Assembly (NCBI GenBank): GCA_018971605.1 | Contig: JAGXAL010000009.1 | Span: 1 to 33,036, forward strand | Reading direction: 5' to 3' | DNA from: Natronospirales bacterium | Lineage (GTDB): Bacteria; Pseudomonadota; Gammaproteobacteria; Natronospirales; REEB76 | DNA: 33,036 nucleotides | In this document: positions 1-8,570 of the stretch, piece after piece | How the letters are laid out: every line of letters begins with the position of its first letter | Numbering within the stretch: the stretch's first letter is position 1 | Translations under genes and position numbers: made by a program | The notes under the pieces: model-generated | Seen by the model: only the letters and a program-made list of their open reading frames with translations | Told to the model about the DNA's origin: nothing | Database searches by the model: none

Positions 1-728
1 TGCTGCGCGGCGCTCGGCGGCGTGCCGAGCGTCAGGCGCAAGCCGTGATCGGCGTCGCGGTTCAGCAACTGTTCCAGACTGCCTTGCGCCAACAGACAGC
101 CATCGTCGAGCACGCCGATTTCATCGCACAGGCTTTCCACTTCTTCCATGTAGTGCGAGGTGTAAATCACCGTGGTGCCGCGTGCATTGATCTCGCGGAT
201 GGTGTCGAGGATGAAACGCCGCGATTGCGGGTCGATGCCCACGGTGGGTTCATCCAGCAACAGCAAGCGCGGACGGTTCAGGAGTCCGATGGCGAGATTC
301 AGCCGGCGCTTGAGACCGCCCGACAAGTGGCCGGCGCGCACCGACACAAAAGAGGCGAGGCCGGCGGCATTCAGTGCGGTGTCCAAGCGCTCGCGCAAAT
401 CGGCGGCCCGCAGCCCGAGTACGCTGCCGAAAAACCGCAGATTCTCCATGACCGTCAGGCGTGGGTAAAACGCGTACTCCTGCGGCACCAGCGCACTGAA
501 GTTCTGGATCGCGCCTGCCTGCGCGGGCAGGGCCTGGCCGTGGATGCGGATCTGTCCCCGCTGCAGGGGCAGCAGCCCGGTGAGCAGCGAAATCAGCGTG
601 GTCTTGCCCGAGCCGTTCGGACCCAGCAGCCCGAAGAGGCTGCCCGGCCGGATCTGCAGGGACAAGCCGTGGAGGGCGTCGCGTGCGGCCCCGGGGTAAC
701 TGAAACTCACGGCTTCGATCTGGATCAC
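1..728 (-). CDS. ABC transporter ATP-binding protein (3' end outside window)
   Basis: Minus-strand reading frame from a GTG at 728 running off the left edge (242 codons visible). It contains a Walker A GPNGSGKT, a signature-like LSGGLKRRLNLAIG, a Walker B LLLLDEPTVGIDPQ and the switch His in TSHYMEE, so it is a complete nucleotide-binding domain of the multidrug/polysaccharide (CcmA/NodI-like) class that energises export by a partner permease. The start is fixed by an in-frame TAA three codons upstream, with a purine-rich AAGGG just before the GTG. The partner permease would lie outside the window. It is on the same strand as the aryl polyene operon but 167 bp beyond it, so a role in pigment export is possible but not shown. 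Confidence 0.88.
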   Translation of the reverse strand, partial: MIQIEAVSFSYPGAARDALHGLSLQIRPGSLFGLLGPNGSGKTTLISLLTGLLPLQRGQIRIHGQALPAQAGAIQNFSALVPQEYAFYPRLTVMENLRFFGSVLGLRAADLRERLDTALNAAGLASFVSVRAGHLSGGLKRRLNLAIGLLNRPRLLLLDEPTVGIDPQSRRFILDTIREINARGTTVIYTSHYMEEVESLCDEIGVLDDGCLLAQGSLEQLLNRDADHGLRLTLGTPPSAAQ

Positions 729-895
729 GCGCCCTTACCCCTCGTGGTTGCGGTTCGCCGATATTCTTGAGCGCAGCATTATCACGGAAGCGCATCGCAC
801 CGGCCGGGGTGCGTTGGCAAGCGTCCCGCGTTGCACCAACAGCCGTCGCGAATGGCTAAGCCAGGCCTTGTGCAGCTACGGTCGGCGCACAGTGA

Positions 896-2242
896 TTACG
901 CCGGATCCACCGGTGTGGTGCCGCCGGTGAATTCCGTCTTGGCCTGCGCCAGGCGGTAGCGGTGCTCGCTGTGCCAGCGGCGGAAGTTGCGCAGCACGGT
1001 GCCGAAATAGATGAGCCGGAAGAATTGCAGCCGCCACCACACCTTGCGCGAGTCGAACAAGTCGCCCGCCAGCATCGAAATCACGCCCTGTTCAACCTGC
1101 CAGACGTTGCGCGGATGCTGGAAGATGTGCTGCATTGGCGGTGAGTTGAAGCGGTAAATGAAAAACGCGAACCGCTGCATGCCGGTACGCAGGCGTTTTT
1201 CCAGCCGGCGTTGCAGTGCGACCTCGCTGGCCGGCTCGCGCAGGGCCGCGTCGATCAACTTCGCGCTTTGTTCCGCGCCGCTCATGGCCAGATACACGCC
1301 CGAGGAAAACACCGGATCGAGAAACGCGAAGGCGTCGCCCACCAGCATCCAGCCGGGACCGCCGATGCTGCTGGCGTCATAGGAGTAATTGCCGGTGACG
1401 CGCACCTGGTCGCCGATGAGCGTGGCCTTCTCGAGCCGCGCCCAGAGCGCCGGATGCAGTTTGAGCGTGGCGAAGAAAAAATCGTGGGGGCTGGTGCGGC
1501 GGCTTTTCAGGTAATCCGGCCGGCAGACCGCGCCCACGCTCATTACGCCATCCGGCAGCGGAATCATCCACATCCAGCCGTGTGCGAAATTGTAGATGCT
1601 GATATTGCCGCGGTCCTCGCCACCACGATAGGTTGCGTCGCGGAAGTGTCCGAAGATGGCCGCGCTCTGGTGCCGCGGGTTCTTGCGCCGCAGCTGCTTG
1701 CGGCTGGCAAGGAAGGCGTCGCGCCCGCTGGCATCCACGACGTAACGCGCCCGCAGCGTGTAGCTGCCTGCAGCGTCGCTGCGTACCTCGACGCTGGAGT
1801 CGCGCGGCCCGTACTGCTGCACGGCGATCACTTCGGCGCCTTCGCGGGCGTCCACGCCCTGGGTACGCGCGTGTTCGAACAGCATGCGGTCGAAGTCCTG
1901 GCGCCAGACCTGGAAGGCATGCGGCGGACTGTTGCCGAGCGCGCGTGCAAACGCGTAGGTGTTGTAGCCGCGCTTGTTGTCGGCTTCAAAATCCGCGCCG
2001 GGTTTGTAAACGCCAAGCGCGCGTACCTGGTCGAGCACACCGAGGCGCTCCAGCACCGGCAGGTTCATCGGCAACAGCGATTCGCCGATGTGGAAACGCG
2101 GATGGTGGTCTTTCTCGAGTTGCATGACCGACCAGCCCCGGCGCGCCAGCAGCGCCGCCACGGTGCTGCCACCGGGACCGCCGCCGATCACCAGCACATC
2201 GCACTGATTCGCGGGCGAAGTCTTGGTGTCTGAGTCGTTCAT
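896..2242 (-). CDS. Flavin-dependent halogenase-like FAD oxidoreductase
   Basis: A 448-residue soluble flavoprotein. The N-terminal FAD-binding GGGPGG is at residues 20-25, followed by HIGESLLP at 51-58. Lys80 in GVYKPGADF sits where tryptophan and phenol halogenases keep their catalytic lysine, and a WMWMIP sequence (223-228) fits the halogenase WxWxIP signature. Family knowledge: these enzymes use FADH2, O2 and halide to make hypohalous acid that is relayed to the lysine; xanthomonadins are brominated aryl polyenes. It is the last gene of the aryl polyene block, 100 bp after apeQ, and starts at an ATG preceded by GTGGGG. Halogenation of the aryl head group is inferred. A non-halogenating hydroxylase or reductase of the same fold remains possible. 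Confidence 0.8.
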   Translation of the reverse strand: MNDSDTKTSPANQCDVLVIGGGPGGSTVAALLARRGWSVMQLEKDHHPRFHIGESLLPMNLPVLERLGVLDQVRALGVYKPGADFEADNKRGYNTYAFARALGNSPPHAFQVWRQDFDRMLFEHARTQGVDAREGAEVIAVQQYGPRDSSVEVRSDAAGSYTLRARYVVDASGRDAFLASRKQLRRKNPRHQSAAIFGHFRDATYRGGEDRGNISIYNFAHGWMWMIPLPDGVMSVGAVCRPDYLKSRRTSPHDFFFATLKLHPALWARLEKATLIGDQVRVTGNYSYDASSIGGPGWMLVGDAFAFLDPVFSSGVYLAMSGAEQSAKLIDAALREPASEVALQRRLEKRLRTGMQRFAFFIYRFNSPPMQHIFQHPRNVWQVEQGVISMLAGDLFDSRKVWWRLQFFRLIYFGTVLRNFRRWHSEHRYRLAQAKTEFTGGTTPVDPA

Positions 2243-2287
2243 GCCCCACTACCTTAGATGTTGGACATTACCCCAATCCGGCGTTGG

Positions 2288-2307
2288 CCATTCTACCCAT
2301 GGAATGG
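2288..2307. other. Short inverted repeat between apeQ and the halogenase-like gene
   Basis: CCATTC and GAATGG form a 6-bp perfect inverted repeat with an 8-base loop in the only sizeable gap (100 bp) of the distal operon. It has no T-tract on the minus strand, so it is not a convincing terminator. It could be an mRNA hairpin, an operator or chance. Confidence 0.2.
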
Positions 2308-2342
2308 TCAAAATGAGCTGGCTGACAGGTGGCGTTTGCCGG

Positions 2343-3074
2343 TCACAGCATGCCGCCGTTGACCGCAATCAGCTGGCGGGTGATGTAGGCGGCCGCATCC
2401 GAGAACAGGAACGCCACCAGCGCGGCAACTTCCCGCGGCTGACCCAGGCGACCGAGCGGAATCTGCTTGAGGATTTCCGCGACCGGTGCGCCGTGCAGCA
2501 TGTCGGTTTCGATCAGGCCGGGCGCCACGCAGTTCACGGTAATCCCGCGGCTTGCCAGTTCCACCGCCAGCGCCTTGCTGGCGCCGATCAGGCCGGCCTT
2601 GGCGGCGCTGTAATTGGTTTGGCCGCGGTTGCCCATGAGTCCGGCCACCGAGGCGATGCTGACGATGCGACCGCCGTTGCGCATACGCACCAGCGGCAAT
2701 ACCAGCGGCTGCAGCACGTTGTAGAAGCTGTCCAGATTGGCGGCCAGCACCCGGTCCCAGTCTTCGCCCGGCATGGCGGCGAAAGTGTTGTCGGCGGTGA
2801 TGCCGGCGTTGCAGACCACGCCCCAATAGGCGCCGTGCTTTTCCACTTCCGCTTGCAGCACACGCCGCGTGATCTCGCGCTCGCTGACATCAAAGCTTAC
2901 GCACTGCGCGGTGCCGCCGGCGGCAACGATCGCCTGCGCCAGCTGCTCGGCCTTGGCTTTGTTCCTGTGGTAGTGCAAGCTCAACTGGAATCCGTCGGCC
3001 GCCAGCGCCTGGGCAATGGCGCCGCCGATGCCGCCGCTGGCGCCCGTGACCAGCACGCACTTGCTTGTGTTCAT
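2343..3074 (-). CDS. apeQ: 3-oxoacyl-ACP reductase of aryl polyene synthesis
   Basis: 243 residues, the normal length for FabG-type short-chain dehydrogenases. The NADPH-binding TGASGGIGGAI lies near residue 10, NAGI in the middle, and the catalytic SIAS serine with YSAAK (Tyr-x-x-x-Lys) in the second half. It reduces the beta-ketoacyl-ACP made at each polyene extension step in the cytoplasm. The ATG at 3074 overlaps the apeP stop as ATGA, so translation is probably coupled; the longer upstream reading frame only shadows apeP. Assignment to apeQ rather than housekeeping fabG rests on its position directly after apeO-apeP. Confidence 0.92.
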   Translation of the reverse strand: MNTSKCVLVTGASGGIGGAIAQALAADGFQLSLHYHRNKAKAEQLAQAIVAAGGTAQCVSFDVSEREITRRVLQAEVEKHGAYWGVVCNAGITADNTFAAMPGEDWDRVLAANLDSFYNVLQPLVLPLVRMRNGGRIVSIASVAGLMGNRGQTNYSAAKAGLIGASKALAVELASRGITVNCVAPGLIETDMLHGAPVAEILKQIPLGRLGQPREVAALVAFLFSDAAAYITRQLIAVNGGML

Positions 3075-3514
3075 GGTGCCAAGGCCTCGCTGGTTTCGAT
3101 GATGATGAGTGTGGCGTTCGCCAGTATCCGGCCATTGCTGGTAATGCTGCAACGGCAGGCGCCCACGCCCTGGCTGTCGCCGAATTCGCGCTCCGCCAGG
3201 ATTTCGAGTTGCATGTCCTCGGTGAAATAGTCCGTATGCATTTCGTAGCGGCGCGTGCCGAGCAACATACCCCTATGCGGCGCGGAACCGGAACGCCGGC
3301 TCTGCAGACCGGCATGCGCCGCCGCGGCTTGTGCCATGAACTCGATCCCCACCCATGCGGGCACGCCGTGGCCGGCGATGAAAAACGGATGCGCGCGGCG
3401 GATACGCGCGCTCGCCAAGATACTATTTTCAGAATGTGCCAGCACGGCATCCAGCATCACCGCGCGCCCGCGATGCGGCAGCAGCTCGGCGATCGGCGGG
3501 AACTTGTTGTCCAT
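3071..3514 (-). CDS. apeP: Hotdog 3-hydroxyacyl-ACP dehydratase
   Basis: 147 residues with a FabA/FabZ-like hotdog core: LLPHRGRAVMLD near residues 11-22 and HPFFIAGHGVPAWVGIEFMAQ at 42-62, the region carrying the active-site His and helix. In characterised aryl polyene systems ApeP pairs with the second hotdog protein ApeI to dehydrate the hydroxyacyl-ACP into the conjugated double bond. The start ATG shares one base with the apeO stop (TGATG), and the gene ends in an ATGA overlap with apeQ. Upstream in-frame sequence overlaps apeO and is not part of the domain. Confidence 0.9.
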   Translation of the reverse strand: MDNKFPPIAELLPHRGRAVMLDAVLAHSENSILASARIRRAHPFFIAGHGVPAWVGIEFMAQAAAAHAGLQSRRSGSAPHRGMLLGTRRYEMHTDYFTEDMQLEILAEREFGDSQGVGACRCSITSNGRILANATLIIIETSEALAP

Positions 3515-4692
3515 CAGGCGCGCCCCAGCAGCATGCAGATGTTGTTGCCGCCGAAGGCAAACGAGTTGCTGGCCGCGATCCGGCAATACTTTGGCGGGTC
3601 GCCGGTGCGACACAGGCTAAGTGGCGCGAGTGCCGGGTCGCGGGCACCGTCCCACACCTGCGGCGGCAGCGCCGCCGCCGCCGGCTCCGTGAGCAGCAGC
3701 CAGCAAAACGCGATTTCGGTGGCGCCGGCCGCGCCCAGCATGTGACCCACCAACGGTTTGGTGGAAGAGCAGGGGACTTGCGTGCCGAACACGCGCGCCA
3801 CCGCATGGCTTTCCACAAGATCGTTCTGCAGTGTGGCGGTGCCGTGCAAGTTGAGGTAATCGACGTCATGCGCGCTCACGCCGGCGTCCGCGAGCGCTGC
3901 GCGCATGGCGAGTTCCGCGCCGCGGCCTTCGGGATCGGGCGCGGAGATGTGGTAGGCATCGGAGGATTCGCCGGCGCCGAGCAGGCACACCGGCCCGGGC
4001 TCGCGGCTCATGAGGAACACCGCGGCGCCCTCGCCGATGTTGATGCCGTCGCGGTTCTTGCTGAACGGGTTGCACAGTCCGCGGGCCACGGACTCCAGCG
4101 CCGCGAATCCGTTGAGCGTCAGGCGGCAGAGCGAATCCACGCCGCCGGTGATGACCGCGTCGCACACACCGCTGTGCAGCAGGCGGCGCGCCGAGGCTAG
4201 CGCCTTGGCGCTCGAGGTGCAGGCGGTCGAGACCGTCCACGCCGGGCCGCGCACACCGAGTGCCTGCCGCAGGTATTCGCTCGGGCTGCTGATTTCCTGC
4301 TGACGGTAATCGTAGCCCGCGGGAAAAGCGCCGTGTTGCTGGTGGAAGGCGAACGCTTGTTCACCCTCGGAGATGCCGGAGGTGCCGGTACCGAGCACGA
4401 TGCCGATGCGCAAGGCGCCGTAGCGGGAAATCGCCGCGGCCAGCGATGCACGGATTTGTTCGATGGCGGCCTGCAGCAATTGATTGTTGCGCGACGCATA
4501 AGCGGCCCACTGCGCCGCAATCGGCGGCAAGTCCGCATGCACCGCGCCCACGTGCACGCTGCGGCCCGGAATCAAGTCGCTGCGCCGCTGCATGCCACCG
4601 GTGGCGCCCTGGCACAGTCCGCGACGCACACTGGCCTTGTCGTTGCCGAGAGCATTGAGGATGCCGAGCGCGTGCAAATACACGCGGGTCAC
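3514..4692 (-). CDS. apeO: Beta-ketoacyl-ACP synthase (elongating ketosynthase)
   Basis: 392-residue thiolase-fold ketosynthase with an intact triad: Cys158 in STACTSSA, His283 in HGTAT and His317 in VGHMLGAAG, so it should be catalytically competent. Gene order places it as ApeO, the KS that in characterised systems works with the chain-length-factor-like ApeC to extend the aryl starter with malonyl units. It starts at a GTG that overlaps the apeN stop (GTGA) and its stop touches apeP (TGATG). The similarity to FabF is general, so the pathway assignment comes from the cluster. Confidence 0.92.
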   Translation of the reverse strand: MTRVYLHALGILNALGNDKASVRRGLCQGATGGMQRRSDLIPGRSVHVGAVHADLPPIAAQWAAYASRNNQLLQAAIEQIRASLAAAISRYGALRIGIVLGTGTSGISEGEQAFAFHQQHGAFPAGYDYRQQEISSPSEYLRQALGVRGPAWTVSTACTSSAKALASARRLLHSGVCDAVITGGVDSLCRLTLNGFAALESVARGLCNPFSKNRDGINIGEGAAVFLMSREPGPVCLLGAGESSDAYHISAPDPEGRGAELAMRAALADAGVSAHDVDYLNLHGTATLQNDLVESHAVARVFGTQVPCSSTKPLVGHMLGAAGATEIAFCWLLLTEPAAAALPPQVWDGARDPALAPLSLCRTGDPPKYCRIAASNSFAFGGNNICMLLGRA

Positions 4693-5267
4693 GGCGCCGG
4701 CCCTGCGGCCGCGAGCGGCGCGAGTTGCAGCGCGAGTTGGGCGCTTGGAATCACGATATTTATATCGGCGGTGCTCAGCCTGCTGCCGGAGATCTCGATG
4801 CGCGCCACCAACCGTCCATGGCTTGTGAGTTCGCGCACTTGCCGCTGGCCCTCGGTGCTAACACTCAAGCTCAGATTGCGCAGTTGCGGCGGCAATTCTG
4901 CGGCCGGTGCCAGCGTGAGTTCCAGCATGGCGAGCAGCAGTTCCGGCCGCAGCTTGCCGCCCGCGCTGTGACTGGTGAGCTGCCGGCCGTCGTAGTCCAG
5001 CGTGAACAGCTCGGTGCCGAAGAGGCTCAAGCCCGCGAGCCGCAGGTGCCGATCGTCAATCTGCAGGCGGCCAATGAAGGACTGCGATTCGCCCGCGTGG
5101 GTGACCGTGACCAGATGGGTGGCGCTCACGGCCGGCAAGGCCGCAGGCGGCAGCGCACAGAACACGCCATCCGGCCCGAGCCGCGTGCAGCCCGGCGCCG
5201 GCGGCAGGCTCGCGCATCCCGCCAGCAGGCCGAGCGTTGCCAAGATTAAAGTGACGCCGGATTTCAT
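4689..5267 (-). CDS. apeN: DUF3261-type outer membrane lipoprotein
   Basis: 192 residues. It has a lipoprotein signal peptide (n-region MKSG, hydrophobic core, lipobox LLAGC with the acylated Cys at 18) and a mature domain resembling the DUF3261 lipoproteins that accompany aryl polyene exporters. It is probably anchored to the outer membrane, where it could help receive or place the polyene lipid, much as LolB does for lipoproteins; that role is inferred. The ATG at 5267 forms an ATGA overlap with the end of apeM, and the stop overlaps the apeO GTG. The much longer upstream reading frame is a shadow of apeM. Confidence 0.85.
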   Translation of the reverse strand: MKSGVTLILATLGLLAGCASLPPAPGCTRLGPDGVFCALPPAALPAVSATHLVTVTHAGESQSFIGRLQIDDRHLRLAGLSLFGTELFTLDYDGRQLTSHSAGGKLRPELLLAMLELTLAPAAELPPQLRNLSLSVSTEGQRQVRELTSHGRLVARIEISGSRLSTADINIVIPSAQLALQLAPLAAAGPAP

Positions 5268-7582
5268 GTGCGTTGCCGAGACACAGGCGGCAAGGATAAC
5301 GGGGCGCTCAAGTAGCTGGCCAGTATGCCGATGAGCGTGGCCAGACCAAAGGCGTGCAGCGCGGGAATGCGGCTCACCGCGAGCAGTCCGAAGGAAAACA
5401 GCATGGTGATGGCGGAAAGCGTCACCGCCAGTGCCGGCGAGCGTTGTCGCGCGCCGCCTTCGCGCAGGAACACGCTGTAATCGCGCCCCAGACCGAGAAT
5501 CAGGATCAGGGCCACTACCACGAAAATGTTCAGCGGCTCGCCCAGCCAGCCGAGCGCCCCCAGGGTGACGGCCAGCGCCAAGAGCGGCGAAAACAGCATG
5601 CGCAGCGCTTCCCGTCGTCCGTAGCGCCACAGCAGCAGTGCGCATATCAAAAAATATCCGATGATCACCAGCCAGGTGGCGCGCATCCGGATGCGGTGGA
5701 AGGTGTCGGCAATGCGCGCCAGCGGCTGCACGAACTCAGTGCCGGGGGTCGCCGCCGCAGTCTGCTCCAGTGAGGTCGGGTCGAGCGCTTCCTGGCTCGT
5801 GACCGTGGCCAGTAGCGTCACGCTGCCGGGCGTCGAAATCACCAGCCATCGCAAGTCGGGTGCCGCGTCGAAAACCTGTGCGGCATCCAGCGGTTGCTGC
5901 GAGCTGCGGCGCCATTGTGATTCAAGGCGTTGCGTCAGTGCCGCGGGCAGGCCGAGTTGCCGGAATGCCGTCTGCAGTGCGGCCGGTGCTGCCAGCACGC
6001 TCTGCCAGGCGGCGAGGCTCGCCTGCTGCTCGGCTTGCGACGGCAGAAAGCGCGACAGGCCGAGCTCTGTGGCCGATGGCCACTGTGCGCCGAGTTTTGC
6101 GAACAGCGCCTGCTCGCGTTCCAGCGCCTGCTGCAGATTCGCGCCGGCAATCAGGAAGAATCCCGGCGGCGGTGTCTGGCCAAGCGTGCTGCGCAGCTGG
6201 GCATCGGCCTGCAGCAGCTTGGCCGGCAGATGCTGCAGTTCGCGCACGTCGTCGCTGGTCTGCAGGCGCAGCCAGCCGGGAATCGCGAGCAGCAAGGCGA
6301 GCGCCGGCAGCAGATAACGCCAGCGTGTAGCGCGGCAGCCGACGGCGATGAATTGCTGCGGCCAGCGCACCGCCGCGTGTGCGGCCACCCGCGGGTTGCG
6401 CCGGAGCCCCAGGGGGAAAATCAGCGCCACTGTGAGCCCGGCTTCCAGCAAGCCGGCCACGGAAAATACCGCGATCTGGGTGAGCACGGGAAAACCCGCG
6501 AGCAGCAGGAAGGCGAATGCAATCACGCCGGTTAACAATCCGAGGAGCAAGCCCGGCCGTACCCGGCGCCATACTGCCGGCGGCGCACTCTCCCCGAACC
6601 AGTATTCGGCGAAATACAAAAATGCGTAGTCGATGGCGATGCCGAGCAGCGTGGTGCCGAACACCAGCGTGAGAATCTGGATGGAGCCGAAACACAGGAT
6701 CACGGCGGCGCTCGCGGCCAGCACGCTGGCCACGAGCTGCAGTGCCGCGAGCAGGTGCGGCGCGAAACTGCGGAACACGTAAGCGATGAGCAGCATGATG
6801 AGCACGGTGGAAGCCACGCTCAGCCACAGCGCTTCGCTTTGCGCTTCCCGGCGCGCGGCATCCGCAAACAGCGGCGCGCCCGTCGCCTGAAAGCGGCAAC
6901 TTCTGCAGGTTTGGTGCGCGGCCTCGCGGGCTGCGTTCACGGCGCCTACCGCCAGCGCCGCCCCTTGTTGCGAGAAGCCGGAACCGCCCACGTCCACGCG
7001 CAACAGAAAATCCCGCTGCCCGTGGCGCAGCGCTGTGAACAAAGGTCCGTCGGGCAGAAATCCAGGATAAGGTTGCGGCAGCTGGCCGAGAAATCCCGAG
7101 AGATAGCCGCCGGGATCTTGGTCGAAGCTGCTGATCAGGCTCGCGGGGCTGGCCAGCGACACGGCCACATCCGTGGCCAATGCCCGGGCGCCGCCGCGCG
7201 ACAGGCGCGCCGCCTGGGCCGGGTCCAGCATCGCGAAGTGGTGCGCCTGATAGACCGCGAGCAATCGCTGCACGCTCTGACCGGTATTTTCCGTATGCAT
7301 GCCGCTGTGCAACAGCGCTGTCCAGGCAGCGAAGGCCGCCTCGCGGGTGGCCTTTGTGTCCGCGCCGCTTACCAGGACCAGCAGTTCATTTACGAAGGCA
7401 TCACGGCTGCGCTGGTTGGCGATGCGTAAAGCGCCGGAATCCTGCTGTGCGGGTAGTGCCGCGAGGATGTCGGTATTGATCGGCTGCTGCAGGTCGAGCC
7501 GCAGCCAGGCGCAGGCGCAGAGCACGCCCAGCGACGCGAGCCAGAGTGCGCAGCGCGCGGCGGCGGCCAGGCGCGTATTCAC
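5264..7582 (-). CDS. apeM: MMPL/RND-type polyene lipid exporter
   Basis: 772 residues with the two-module MMPL layout: an N-terminal membrane segment (about 6-26), a large periplasmic loop to about 250, a membrane block containing GIAIDYAFLYFAE (Asp318), a second loop, and a second block containing LGLGRDYSVFL. Paired Asp-Tyr motifs of this kind are the proton-relay sites of MMPL transporters. Its position between the LolA-like and DUF3261 genes matches the aryl polyene export unit in the inner membrane. The start is a GTG forming a GTGA overlap with the apeL stop. A longer frame upstream to 8116 exists but lies antiphase inside apeL. Confidence 0.9.
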   Translation of the reverse strand: MNTRLAAAARCALWLASLGVLCACAWLRLDLQQPINTDILAALPAQQDSGALRIANQRSRDAFVNELLVLVSGADTKATREAAFAAWTALLHSGMHTENTGQSVQRLLAVYQAHHFAMLDPAQAARLSRGGARALATDVAVSLASPASLISSFDQDPGGYLSGFLGQLPQPYPGFLPDGPLFTALRHGQRDFLLRVDVGGSGFSQQGAALAVGAVNAAREAAHQTCRSCRFQATGAPLFADAARREAQSEALWLSVASTVLIMLLIAYVFRSFAPHLLAALQLVASVLAASAAVILCFGSIQILTLVFGTTLLGIAIDYAFLYFAEYWFGESAPPAVWRRVRPGLLLGLLTGVIAFAFLLLAGFPVLTQIAVFSVAGLLEAGLTVALIFPLGLRRNPRVAAHAAVRWPQQFIAVGCRATRWRYLLPALALLLAIPGWLRLQTSDDVRELQHLPAKLLQADAQLRSTLGQTPPPGFFLIAGANLQQALEREQALFAKLGAQWPSATELGLSRFLPSQAEQQASLAAWQSVLAAPAALQTAFRQLGLPAALTQRLESQWRRSSQQPLDAAQVFDAAPDLRWLVISTPGSVTLLATVTSQEALDPTSLEQTAAATPGTEFVQPLARIADTFHRIRMRATWLVIIGYFLICALLLWRYGRREALRMLFSPLLALAVTLGALGWLGEPLNIFVVVALILILGLGRDYSVFLREGGARQRSPALAVTLSAITMLFSFGLLAVSRIPALHAFGLATLIGILASYLSAPLSLPPVSRQRT

Positions 7583-8148
7583 GGGTTCGCAGGCGGCGGT
7601 GGGATCGGCGTGAAACGCAGTTGCATGCCGCCGCCGGAAGTTTCGCGGATGTCGATCTGCCGTGGGTGGCCGGGGGCGGTTTCCGTAACCTGGATCTGCG
7701 TGATCGCCTGGCTGAGCGCCCCGGGTTTGGGCGTGAGCGTGATGCGTCGGCCCTGGGCGAGCGGCGCAATCTTCAGTTCGAAATAGCGCTGCAACTGCGT
7801 CACGTTGCCCGAGACTGCGCCCATGAAAATCTGTTCCACGGCCGCGAGCCACGGCGCCTGCCCGGGATCGAGCCGGCGCACGCGGCCATCGGGCAGTTGC
7901 TCCTGCGCCTCGCTGCCGTGCATTTCGAAGACGTAATGGTAGGGCGCGGTGATTTCCCAGCGGAAACTGCGCGCCGGATCCACGCTCAGCACGCCGTGAC
8001 TGATGAGCGGCGTGGCGAATCCGGGCAGCGTGCGGGTTTCGACGAAACCGAGCCTGAGTGCCGGAGGCGTCGCTGGCGTCGCAGCCACGGCGATGCCGCA
8101 GGCAGCAAACGCGCACAGCAGCGCGAGGAGCCGCGCCGCCAAGCTCAC
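7579..8148 (-). CDS. apeL: LolA-like periplasmic carrier
   Basis: 189 residues beginning at GTG 8148, which forms a GTGA overlap with the thioesterase stop. An N-terminal signal peptide (MSLAARLLALLCAFAACG, cleavage likely after AVAA) is followed by a LolA/LolB-like beta domain with repeated amphipathic strands. A proline-rich tail (PIPPPPANP) ends the protein. The family shuttles acylated cargo across the periplasm, and in aryl polyene clusters the paralogue is thought to carry the polyene lipid from ApeM towards ApeN. The substrate is inferred from context. Confidence 0.86.
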   Translation of the reverse strand: MSLAARLLALLCAFAACGIAVAATPATPPALRLGFVETRTLPGFATPLISHGVLSVDPARSFRWEITAPYHYVFEMHGSEAQEQLPDGRVRRLDPGQAPWLAAVEQIFMGAVSGNVTQLQRYFELKIAPLAQGRRITLTPKPGALSQAITQIQVTETAPGHPRQIDIRETSGGGMQLRFTPIPPPPANP

Positions 8149-8564
8149 AGGAATTCCTTGAGGCGCTCGCGCAGCACCGCGGGACTCACCAACTGCAGCT
8201 CGCCGCTGCGCGCATCCACCGCGCACTGGATGGTGTAACCGTTGCTCAGGCGCTGGCCGCTGGCGGCGTCGGTCACGCGATAGCCGATCTTCAGGCGGTT
8301 CTCCCATTCCAGCAGCGCGGCCTGTACCCGAATGCGCTGCGCATAGCGCAGCGGTTTCGGGAAGCGCGCGTGCAGTTCGATGATCGGCCATAAATACTGC
8401 GAGGCCAGCATTTGCGGATAGTCGTAATCGATGCGGCGCAGCAGCGCGGCGCGCGCGCTTTCGAAATAGCGGAAATAATTGCCGTGCCAGACCACCTGCA
8501 TGGCGTCGATATCCTGGAACGGCACTTCGAGTTCGACTTCGGCCGTGACCAATGCCTCGCGCAC
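8145..8564 (-). CDS. apeK: 4HBT-type acyl thioesterase
   Basis: 139 residues with the 4-hydroxybenzoyl-CoA thioesterase/YbgC hotdog signature FQDIDAMQVVWHGNY (residues 16-30), including Asp20 and His27. It hydrolyses acyl-CoA or acyl-ACP thioesters. In aryl polyene synthesis it may edit stalled chains or release product. It starts at a GTG six bases after the ammonia-lyase stop and overlaps apeL by GTGA. A general housekeeping thioesterase is unlikely given the embedding. Confidence 0.86.
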   Translation of the reverse strand: MREALVTAEVELEVPFQDIDAMQVVWHGNYFRYFESARAALLRRIDYDYPQMLASQYLWPIIELHARFPKPLRYAQRIRVQAALLEWENRLKIGYRVTDAASGQRLSNGYTIQCAVDARSGELQLVSPAVLRERLKEFL

Positions 8565-8570
8565 CGCCGG

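Noticed and set aside
45-770. 241-codon plus-strand frame at the left edge
   Set aside because: It is the complement of the ABC ATPase, which carries Walker A, signature and Walker B motifs on the minus strand.
7583-8116. N-terminal extension of the MMPL protein to 950 residues
   Set aside because: The extra part is antiphase sequence of the LolA-like gene; the GTG at 7582 forms a GTGA overlap and begins the first membrane helix.
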